23,471 bases of DNA from contig JBGTHB010000030.1 of the NCBI GenBank assembly GCA_041746415.1, positions 1 through 23,471 of the forward strand. The letters run 5' to 3'. Made by a program: the position numbers and the translations under genes. The notes beneath the pieces were generated by a model. That model had not been told where the DNA came from, did no database searches, and worked only from the letters and a program-made list of their open reading frames with translations. Shown piece by piece: positions 8,432-15,547 of the stretch; within the stretch, counting starts at the first letter, position 1, and each line of letters begins with the position of its first letter. Source of the DNA: JBGTHB01 sp041746415. GTDB lineage: Bacteria; Pseudomonadota; Gammaproteobacteria; Coxiellales; Coxiellaceae.

Positions 8432-9760
8432 ATGAACAAACTGTATATCAAAACCCATGGCTGCCAAATGAATGAGTATGACTCAAACAAAATGGCCGAC
8501 GTATTGCGCACTTCACATCAACTTGAATTAACCGATGATTATCGCACGGCGGATGTAATTTTAATCAACACCTGCTCTATTCGCGAAAAAGCGCAAGAGA
8601 AAGTATTTTCTGAATTAGGTCGTTATCGTGATGCGAAAAAGAAACGGCCGCATATTATTATTGGCGTCGGTGGTTGCGTGGCAAGTCAAGAAGGTGCGGC
8701 CATCACTAAGCGCGCACCGTATGTTGATTTAGTGTTTGGCCCACAAACTTTACATCGCCTGCCGGAGCTGATTGAGCAAGCACGTAAAACGCAACAACCT
8801 GCCATCGACATCAGCTTTCCTGAAATTGAAAAGTTTGATCATCTGCCACAACCCAAAGCCGAAGGCCCTATCGCGTTTGTTTCAATTATGGAAGGTTGCA
8901 GTAAATATTGCAGTTTTTGTGTAGTGCCCTATACCCGCGGCGAAGAAATTTCACGACCATTTGATGATGTGATTACCGAAGTCGCTAAGTTAGCTCAACA
9001 AGGTGTGTCTGAAATTAACCTGCTTGGGCAAAACGTAAATGACTACCGCGGGCTGATGCACAATGGCGACATCGCCGATTTAGCTGAGCTAATACATTAC
9101 ATTGCTGCAATGGATGCCATAAAGCGGATTCGCTTTACCACCTCCCACCCGGCTGCGTTTTCTGATCGCTTAATCGAAGCGTACGCTAGCGAACCTAAAC
9201 TAGCGGATCATCTGCATTTGCCAGTGCAAAGTGGTTCGGATCGAATTTTAGCGGCCATGAAACGTGGTTACACAGCAGTTGAATACAAATCGAAAATTCG
9301 CCGCCTACGCCAAGCTCGGCCTAATATTAGCCTGTCATCGGATTTTATTATTGGTTTTCCCGGTGAAACAGAAAAAGATTTTATGGACACCATGAATTTA
9401 ATTCATGACTTGAACTTTGATCATTCATTTAGTTTCGTTTATAGCAAACGCCCAGGCACGCCTGCGGCTAATTTAGCCGATGACGTCACACTTGAAACCA
9501 AAAAACAACGTTTAGAGGTTTTACAACAGCGCATCAAACTACAGGCGATGCGCATCAGTCAAAGCATGATTGGCAGTGAACAGTTAGTTTTGGTGACAGG
9601 CATTTCTAAAAAAAATGCCGCTCAACTGAGCGCCCGTACTGAAAATAATCGTATTGTTAATTTTACTGGTGAAGAAAATTTGATCGGCAAGATGATTCGG
9701 ATTAAAATAACTGAAGCACTATCTAATTCCCTACGGGGCACACTCACGGAAGCAGTGTAA
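8432..9760 (+). CDS. miaB: tRNA-2-methylthio-N6-dimethylallyladenosine synthase MiaB
   Basis: Radical-SAM methylthiotransferase that converts i6A37 of tRNAs to ms2i6A37. Residues 1-100 form the N-terminal domain with cluster cysteines C11, C48 and C82. The radical-SAM cluster motif is C156, C160, C163 in EGCSKYCSFCVVPYTRG. A TRAM domain lies at about 375-440. Length (442) fits the family. The N-terminus KLYIKTHGCQMNEYDS is characteristic of MiaB rather than RimO or MtaB. The ATG at 8432 has no good Shine-Dalgarno site, and a possible -10 only ten bases upstream may leave a very short leader. It heads the miaB-ybeZ-ybeY-ybeX-lnt block common in Gammaproteobacteria. Confidence 0.97.
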   Translation: MNKLYIKTHGCQMNEYDSNKMADVLRTSHQLELTDDYRTADVILINTCSIREKAQEKVFSELGRYRDAKKKRPHIIIGVGGCVASQEGAAITKRAPYVDLVFGPQTLHRLPELIEQARKTQQPAIDISFPEIEKFDHLPQPKAEGPIAFVSIMEGCSKYCSFCVVPYTRGEEISRPFDDVITEVAKLAQQGVSEINLLGQNVNDYRGLMHNGDIADLAELIHYIAAMDAIKRIRFTTSHPAAFSDRLIEAYASEPKLADHLHLPVQSGSDRILAAMKRGYTAVEYKSKIRRLRQARPNISLSSDFIIGFPGETEKDFMDTMNLIHDLNFDHSFSFVYSKRPGTPAANLADDVTLETKKQRLEVLQQRIKLQAMRISQSMIGSEQLVLVTGISKKNAAQLSARTENNRIVNFTGEENLIGKMIRIKITEALSNSLRGTLTEAV

Positions 9761-9809
9761 GAAGCTAGCAACACTAGCCGTGCGAATCAACCACAAAAAG
9801 GAGTAGCGA

Positions 9810-10778
9810 TTGAATCCAATACAAGCCACACGTCAACTTATTTTACAACCCGACAATAACGAACGCCTCGCCAAGCTCTGCGGCCAATTTGATGAAAACC
9901 TCCACTTAATAGAACGTCATTTAGGCGTAGAAATTAATAATCGCGGCAATGAGTTTAATATTATTGGCATCCCAGGCTCAATTGAAATTGCTTATCAAAC
10001 CATTGAAAATTTATATCAAGAAACAGCATCCACTCGCGCCATCTCGCACCAACAAATCATGTTAAGCTTAAAAGAATCCGGATTCTCTCCTCAACCCACA
10101 CCGGTAAAGCCCAAAAACGATATTAAAGTCACTATTCAAAAAAACGCCGTAAAACCACGTACGGCAAATCAACAACATTATTTAAATGCCATCAATCATT
10201 ACACCATCAATTTTGGTATTGGTCCGTCTGGTACGGGTAAAACTTTTTTAGCGGTGGCCTGCGCATTGGCGGCATTAGAAAGAGAACAGATTAATCGCAT
10301 TGTATTAGTACGACCCGCTGTTGAAGCCGGTGAAAGTCTCGGCTTTTTACCCGGTGATTTAGCGCAAAAAATTGATCCTTATTTACGACCTTTATATGAC
10401 GCCCTGTATGAAATGATGGGCATTGAACGCGTTCATCAATTACTCACAAAAGGCATTATTGAAATTGCACCTTTGGCTTACATGCGCGGTCGCACTTTGA
10501 ATGATTCATTTGTGATTTTAGATGAAGGCCAAAACGCGACGCGCGAACAAATGAAAATGTTTTTAACCCGCATTGGCTTTGGTTCTAAAGCTGTAATTAC
10601 GGGTGACATTACCCAAACGGATTTGCCGCGCAAAATGGAATCGGGTTTACGTCACGCCATTAACTTATTACAAGGTGTCGATGATGTTGAATTTACTTTC
10701 TTTAAATCCAACGACATTGTGCGCCACCCTGTAGTGCAAAAAATTATTGAGGCCTATGAAGCTGAGACGGTGGAATAA
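9810..10778 (+). CDS. ybeZ: PhoH-like ATPase (YbeZ)
   Basis: Cytoplasmic ATPase of the PhoH family, the usual partner of YbeY in rRNA maturation and ribosome quality control. Residues 1-100 are the N-terminal region, which contains a KH-like segment; the ATPase core follows with Walker A GPSGTGKT (138-145) and Walker B VILDE ending at D238-E239. The start codon is TTG at 9810, chosen because AAAAAGGAG ends six bases before it and the protein begins where homologues do. Length (322) is typical. The stop and the next start overlap in TAATG (10776-10780), so translation is probably coupled to ybeY. Confidence 0.95.
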   Translation: MNPIQATRQLILQPDNNERLAKLCGQFDENLHLIERHLGVEINNRGNEFNIIGIPGSIEIAYQTIENLYQETASTRAISHQQIMLSLKESGFSPQPTPVKPKNDIKVTIQKNAVKPRTANQQHYLNAINHYTINFGIGPSGTGKTFLAVACALAALEREQINRIVLVRPAVEAGESLGFLPGDLAQKIDPYLRPLYDALYEMMGIERVHQLLTKGIIEIAPLAYMRGRTLNDSFVILDEGQNATREQMKMFLTRIGFGSKAVITGDITQTDLPRKMESGLRHAINLLQGVDDVEFTFFKSNDIVRHPVVQKIIEAYEAETVE

Positions 10779-11257
10779 TGAAAGTCTGCTTGCAAGTGGT
10801 TTGCAAAGACAAGCACATTCCCAGCGCCGAACAGTTTGCCTTGTGGCTAAATAAAGCGATTGCACTAACGCCAAAACCCATAGCCAAAACCCAACAAGAA
10901 CTCACCATTCGGGTGGTGAGCGAAGCAGAGTCGCAAACACTTAATCATCAGTATCGTTATAAAAATAAGCCGACGAATGTGCTGTCATTTCCACCTTCTA
11001 AAATTCCAGGCTTTGAACTGGATTCACTCGGTGATTTAGCGATTTGCGCTGCCGTTGTAGCTAAAGAAGCAAAACAGCAACATCTACAAATAAATGCCCA
11101 TTGGGCCCACATGTTAGTTCACGGCTTGTTACATTTGCTCGGTTACGATCATGTTAATGAAGCAGATGCAGCAAATATGGAACAACTCGAAGCCATCATT
11201 CTGAAACAACTTGGGTTTTCAAACCCCTACGCTACAGATGAAATGAATTCAATTTAG
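10778..11257 (+). CDS. ybeY: Endoribonuclease YbeY
   Basis: Zinc-dependent single-strand endoribonuclease needed for 16S rRNA 3'-end maturation and ribosome quality control. The metal site is plain: H115, H119 and H125 in HGLLHLLGYDH, near the C-terminus as in the family. Length is 159 residues. It overlaps ybeZ by one base and sits 26 bases before the corC-like gene. Family knowledge places it in a functional module with the upstream ATPase. The catalytic histidines are intact, so activity is expected. Confidence 0.97.
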   Translation: MKVCLQVVCKDKHIPSAEQFALWLNKAIALTPKPIAKTQQELTIRVVSEAESQTLNHQYRYKNKPTNVLSFPPSKIPGFELDSLGDLAICAAVVAKEAKQQHLQINAHWAHMLVHGLLHLLGYDHVNEADAANMEQLEAIILKQLGFSNPYATDEMNSI

Positions 11258-11283
11258 AAGTGGAATGAGTATAATTAAGCGAT

Positions 11284-12129
11284 ATGAATAAAATTTCAGA
11301 AGAACCGCAGCAGCCAGACCGTTCATGGCTTACCCGTTTTACCCACCTATTTCACCGTGAGCCACGTAATCGTGACGAACTGTTGCGAGTGTTGCGCAAC
11401 GCGCGTAGTCGTAACATCTTAGATAACGAAGCACTGGGCATGATTGAAGGCGTGATGCAAGTCACACAAATGCAAGTACGCGATGCCATGGTGCCGCGTG
11501 CTCAAATGGTGGTAATCGAACACGACGCCACCTTGAGCGAGGTACTGCCGATTATAATTGAATCCGCGCACTCGCGTTTTCCTGTAATTGGTGAAAGTCG
11601 CGACGAAGTACTGGGTTTATTAATGGCAAAAGATTTATTGCCACACCGGGTTGAACAAGACAAAGCAAACATATCTATTAAAAATTTAATCCGCCCGGCG
11701 GTATTTATTCCTGAAAGCAAACGTTTAAATGTGTTGTTGAAAGAATTTCGCCTCAACCGTAATCACATGGCGATTATTGTGGACGAATACGGCGGCATCG
11801 CCGGCCTAATCACAATTGAAGATGTATTAGAGCAAATCGTCGGTAGCATTGAAGATGAATTTGATAAAAACGAAAACGACGGACACATTAAACGCATTAG
11901 TGACAACGAATACACCATCAAAGCGCTGACTTCGATTGAAGAATTCAACTCTGCCTTTCACACTAATTTGAGCGATGAAGATTTCGATACCATTGGTGGT
12001 TACTTGGTACAACGCTTTGGTCACATGCCAAAACGGGGCGAATCACTGGAGTTGTATGGATTTAAATTCACCGTGCTACAAAGTAGTCGACGTCGTTTGC
12101 ATTTGCTGAGCTTGCAGAAAACACCATGA
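11284..12129 (+). CDS. ybeX: CorC/HlyC-family CBS-domain protein (YbeX)
   Basis: Cytosolic protein of 281 residues without membrane segments. It has a tandem CBS pair at about 65-190, with VRDAMVPRAQM just before and within it and VDEYGGIAGLITIEDVLEQIVG in the second repeat, then a CorC/HlyC (transporter-associated) C-terminal domain at about 205-280. CBS pairs in this family bind adenosine nucleotides. The E. coli homologue has been linked to magnesium and cobalt efflux and, more recently, to ribosome maturation; the gene's place behind ybeZ and ybeY supports the second role. Its stop overlaps the lnt start in ATGA (12126-12129). Confidence 0.95.
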   Translation: MNKISEEPQQPDRSWLTRFTHLFHREPRNRDELLRVLRNARSRNILDNEALGMIEGVMQVTQMQVRDAMVPRAQMVVIEHDATLSEVLPIIIESAHSRFPVIGESRDEVLGLLMAKDLLPHRVEQDKANISIKNLIRPAVFIPESKRLNVLLKEFRLNRNHMAIIVDEYGGIAGLITIEDVLEQIVGSIEDEFDKNENDGHIKRISDNEYTIKALTSIEEFNSAFHTNLSDEDFDTIGGYLVQRFGHMPKRGESLELYGFKFTVLQSSRRRLHLLSLQKTP

Positions 12130-13616
12130 TCCAGCGTTTGCGGCTCAATTGGATTTTACTCGCCCTTATTAGCGGCATGTTATTACCATTTGCGTTTGCA
12201 CCAACAGGTTGGTTTTTTTTAGCGTTTCTGTGTCCTGCTATGCTACTTTTCATCTGGAATAACTGTAACCGTAATCAAGCATTTTTATATGGCTTGGTTT
12301 TTGGTTGCGGTTTTTTTGGCGTTGGGTGTTCATGGGTGTTTGTGAGCATCCACCACTATGGTAACGCGGGTTTCATACTCGCTGTGTTTATTACTGTTGT
12401 CTTCGTATTAATTTTATCAATTTATATTGCGCTGTTAGGTTATATTTATCAGCGCTTTTTTAGCCACACTAAAGATTACCTGCATGATTTAATCGCTTTC
12501 CCCGCTTTGTGGGTCAGTTTTGAATGGCTGCGCGCCTGGTTATTTAGTGGTTTCCCATGGCTGTTATTAGGTTATAGCCAAACAGCAACGCCACTGAAAT
12601 TTCTGGCACCAATTGTGAGTGTCTATGGTGTTTCGTTAGCAGTAGCGCTTATCGCTGGATTACTGGTATGGCTTTTTAAAAGCCCAACCAACACACGTCG
12701 TATTAGCACCCTAATCAGCATCATCATATTATTTGGGATCTCTTATTCATTCAAATTTATTCAATGGACTATTCCCTATAAAACACCACTAACCGCAAGT
12801 TTAGTGCAAGGCAATATTCCACTTAAAATTAAATGGGACGCGGGTTATTTAACCCATATTTTAGCTGTCTACACGCAACAAACTCACCAACACTGGAACA
12901 GCGATATTATTGTTTGGCCAGAAGCGGCCATACCTGTGGTGAGCCAACAAGTGCTGGGATTTTTATATGATCTCAAAGACGCGGCATTAGTGCATCACGC
13001 AGCAGTGATTTTTGGCATCCCGACTTATAATGATGATGAAACAGCTTATTACAACAGTATGCGTGTGCTTGGTGATGGCAGTGGCCACTATAATAAGCGT
13101 CACTTGGTGCCATTTGGTGAATACACTCCCTTGCAAGCCCTCTTCAAACCGTTAATGGATCGTCTTAACATTCCCATGTCGGGTTTTTCAGCGGGAAATT
13201 ATAGCCAGCCTTTATTAAGCGCCAAAGGCATTAAAATCGCGCCTTATATTTGCTATGAAATCGCTTTCGCGCATGAAGTGCTTGCTACAACCACCAACAG
13301 CAATTTGATTGTGGTGATTTCAGATGACAGCTGGTTTGGCAATTCCTTCGCCTCACCGCAGCAATTACAAATGGCGCAATTGCGTGCACTTGAAACAGGC
13401 AGACCCATTTTATATAGCACCAACAATGGCATTACGGCTGTTATCAATTACCACGGCAATATTACGCAACACTTACCACGCAACAAACGTTTAACACTCA
13501 CAGCCATAGTGCAGCCTCGCCAAGGTGAAACCTTGGCGATGCGCTGGCACAATTTATTGATTGGTTTGATTGTGCTATTAATGTTAATAATCAGCTTTAA
13601 AAAGCGTAAGCATTAA
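12126..13616 (+). CDS. lnt: Apolipoprotein N-acyltransferase Lnt
   Basis: Inner-membrane enzyme that transfers an acyl chain from a phospholipid to the N-terminal cysteine of lipoproteins, the last step of lipoprotein maturation before Lol export. About six hydrophobic helices fill residues 8-210, then a periplasmic nitrilase-like domain (about 220-465), then a last helix (about 475-490). The catalytic triad is E266 (VWPEAAIP), K324 (KRHLVPFGEYTPL) and C376 (APYICYEIAF), matching E267, K335 and C387 of E. coli. It starts inside the ybeX stop, and its last 20 bases overlap the convergent small membrane protein gene. LptE, encoded downstream, is a lipoprotein of the type it would process. Confidence 0.97.
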   Translation: MIQRLRLNWILLALISGMLLPFAFAPTGWFFLAFLCPAMLLFIWNNCNRNQAFLYGLVFGCGFFGVGCSWVFVSIHHYGNAGFILAVFITVVFVLILSIYIALLGYIYQRFFSHTKDYLHDLIAFPALWVSFEWLRAWLFSGFPWLLLGYSQTATPLKFLAPIVSVYGVSLAVALIAGLLVWLFKSPTNTRRISTLISIIILFGISYSFKFIQWTIPYKTPLTASLVQGNIPLKIKWDAGYLTHILAVYTQQTHQHWNSDIIVWPEAAIPVVSQQVLGFLYDLKDAALVHHAAVIFGIPTYNDDETAYYNSMRVLGDGSGHYNKRHLVPFGEYTPLQALFKPLMDRLNIPMSGFSAGNYSQPLLSAKGIKIAPYICYEIAFAHEVLATTTNSNLIVVISDDSWFGNSFASPQQLQMAQLRALETGRPILYSTNNGITAVINYHGNITQHLPRNKRLTLTAIVQPRQGETLAMRWHNLLIGLIVLLMLIISFKKRKH

Positions 13617-13986
13617 TTAACAAAAACACACCAATGACGATATTAATAATAGCAGCGATATATAACCCGCTCGCACTATTTAAAAACTTATGTACTAATT
13701 TAGCCATGTGTTCTGGACAGAAAAATCCATAAAGACCACGCAGCATAACGATCCAACATAAAACCGTTACCACTATGCTTGAACCACCAGCGGTCCAAAT
13801 GTTATGGGATAGTAATAACAATAGACCCATCACAATAGTTATTAACGACATGAGGTTCGCCACACCCGGATTATCCAGCATAGAACTCATATACGTTCTA
13901 AAATGTTTCTTGCAAAACAATACGTGTAGCGCAATTAAAATTAGCAAATACCCAAATAACTTACTCAGAAATACAGTCGCATCCAT
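13597..13986 (-). CDS. Small integral membrane protein, unknown function
   Basis: A 129-residue protein with about four hydrophobic helices and short charged loops (for example FCKKHFR near residues 24-30); no family recognised. The start at 13986 is preferred because AAGGAG ends six bases before it; the ATG six codons upstream would sit directly on that ribosome site and is unlikely. The 3' end overlaps lnt by 20 bases in convergent orientation, an arrangement that could produce antisense pairing of the two mRNA ends. It lies downstream of the MobH-like gene on the same strand, 128 bases away, so joint transcription is possible but not evident. Confidence 0.75.
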   Translation of the reverse strand: MDATVFLSKLFGYLLILIALHVLFCKKHFRTYMSSMLDNPGVANLMSLITIVMGLLLLLSHNIWTAGGSSIVVTVLCWIVMLRGLYGFFCPEHMAKLVHKFLNSASGLYIAAIINIVIGVFLLINAYAF

Positions 13987-14100
13987 ACTCATCTCCTTAT
14001 TCAATTACCAAAAAGCCCTGCTAAGCAGTACCTCGTATTTAAACCTACCGTAAATGGTTTCTACTGACTAGAGGCAGATTCGCACAAATGCGCAATGACC

Positions 14101-14117
14101 TAGGTTGAGGCAACCTA
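14101..14117. other. Perfect stem-loop at the 3' end of the MobH-like gene
   Basis: TAGGTTG and CAACCTA form a 7-bp stem around AGG. The stop codon of the minus-strand gene (14117-14115) is part of the stem. On the plus strand AATTTTGTT follows, on the minus strand no T-run does. It may act as a 3'-end structure rather than a standard terminator. Confidence 0.4.
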
Positions 14118-15356
14118 AATTTTGTTATCCGGCCTAATTTGAAAAGTGGATAACTTAGGAAACTGCAATTGGGCTACCTGCATATCGGCTAAAGCACGAA
14201 TATAAGGTGACCTAGGGGGAATCGGCCCATGAAGAAATAATATTGCCGCCTCACCTACAAATGCACCCTCACGCACTCGCGCTGGTTGCGAAATTTGCTG
14301 ACCGAGAAAATTTTGCTGCCGTGCAGTGGTCGCGTTGTATGGAGCATACAGTTGTTCAACTCGATAATCCAAACCACCTAATTTATTCAAACCCAATAGA
14401 TTGCCAAATTGTTCATACACCGTGAACATGCTAACCGGCACATCATAGAGGTCGGTGAATTTTTTAAATATTTTCTTATCGAGAAAAGCACCATCGTCCG
14501 TAATCATAATATCTGAATCCACGCCATTAACGCTAACATCCCCATTAGCAATGGCTTTTTTCAACCATTCAATAAATAGATCCGCGTATTGCGTTGCTGC
14601 AGAATCATTTAAAGGAACCTCAATACTTGGCAGACGCATAGGTCGATTCTCTTCTACGGGAAACTCATACAATTGCAGGATTTTACGAAAACGGCCGCCA
14701 TCACTTTCATCGTCTTCAAGTGCCGCTAACCATTCCATGAAAATTTTTAAATTATCAGCTAGCCACAAAAAAGCTTTGTCGGGTATCACTTGTCGCAATA
14801 ATAACAACAATGTTGCACGCTCCATGCGCTGAAAGTGTTTACCTAATGCTTGCAAACGATAATATTTATTATCACTATTTATATGCAGCGGACCGGCAAA
14901 CGGTTGCCATTCTTTTACCGCCACACCTTCTTCAGTGGTAATAAAAACTTTTTGATTCGTTACAATACTAGCTAAGTCACATAATAAACCAGCGCTAAAC
15001 ATAGCAAAGCGTTCTAATGCACCTGCAGCAACATGTTCTTGATCAAGGTGCTGCAACACACGCAGTCCTCTTTCAAGGCTGTGGTTCAATAAACTGGAAA
15101 GTGGCGCGTCCCACTCACGTGGTAAGACTTGCGCGTAAGCGGCAAAGGTTTGCACCATAGACACATAAAGTTCGGTAAAATGTTCAGCGGGCAACTTAGA
15201 TAAAGCTTGGATTTGCTCTAAGCAAAATTGATGTGATTTTTGACGCAGCAACTCTTCCGACGAAAAAATTGGCACCAATTTACCCGGCTTATAAATCACA
15301 CCTTTAGCGTAATCACTGACTTTGCTATTAAACATAGACTTAACTCGGCTTACCAT
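14115..15356 (-). CDS. Orphan MobH/TraI-like (TraI_2 domain) protein
   Basis: A 413-residue protein resembling the TraI_2 domain of MobH-type relaxases of integrative conjugative elements. The N-terminal half shows the family pattern VLPREWDAPLSSLLNHSLE (about 77-95) and, about 30 residues on, FSAGLLCDLA, then W-PFAGPL and YYR. The C-terminal half resembles TraI_2_C: FIEWLKKAIANGDVSVN and FLDKKIFKKF (about 261-300). In active members the second motif reads HD; here it is CD (C126-D127), so the metal-dependent activity may be lost. AGGGAG upstream favours ATG 15356 over an ATG seven codons earlier. No other conjugation gene is nearby. Domain assignment is from motif recall, not a search. Confidence 0.65.
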   Translation of the reverse strand: MVSRVKSMFNSKVSDYAKGVIYKPGKLVPIFSSEELLRQKSHQFCLEQIQALSKLPAEHFTELYVSMVQTFAAYAQVLPREWDAPLSSLLNHSLERGLRVLQHLDQEHVAAGALERFAMFSAGLLCDLASIVTNQKVFITTEEGVAVKEWQPFAGPLHINSDNKYYRLQALGKHFQRMERATLLLLLRQVIPDKAFLWLADNLKIFMEWLAALEDDESDGGRFRKILQLYEFPVEENRPMRLPSIEVPLNDSAATQYADLFIEWLKKAIANGDVSVNGVDSDIMITDDGAFLDKKIFKKFTDLYDVPVSMFTVYEQFGNLLGLNKLGGLDYRVEQLYAPYNATTARQQNFLGQQISQPARVREGAFVGEAAILFLHGPIPPRSPYIRALADMQVAQLQFPKLSTFQIRPDNKI

Positions 15357-15437
15357 GACGCTCTCCCTGGCATACAAAACTTTTTATCCCACCTGCGCAA
15401 ACGATTTACTATAAGAACGTTATTTTAAGCAAACGAA

Positions 15438-15469
15438 CTTAAGGATTTCTTAATATTAGCCAAGCTAAT
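15438..15469 (+). promoter_or_regulatory. PmrA-box-like direct repeat and adjoining palindrome
   Basis: CTTAAG (15438-15443), five bases, then CTTAAT (15449-15454) match YTTAAK-N5-YTTAAK at every constrained position. The second half extends to CTTAATATT, the Legionella/Coxiella PmrA half-site as I recall it. Directly after lies the 15-base inverted repeat ATTAGC-CAA-GCTAAT (15455-15469). The site is in the divergent region between the MobH-like gene and leuS, 94 bases before the leuS ATG, so either gene could be the target. Confidence 0.4.
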
Positions 15470-15547
15470 CCATGCTCTGTCGTAGATTTCACCTCACCAC
15501 TTCGGTATCCTTGTAGCTTTCATCATAATCAACACTGAGCCACACAT

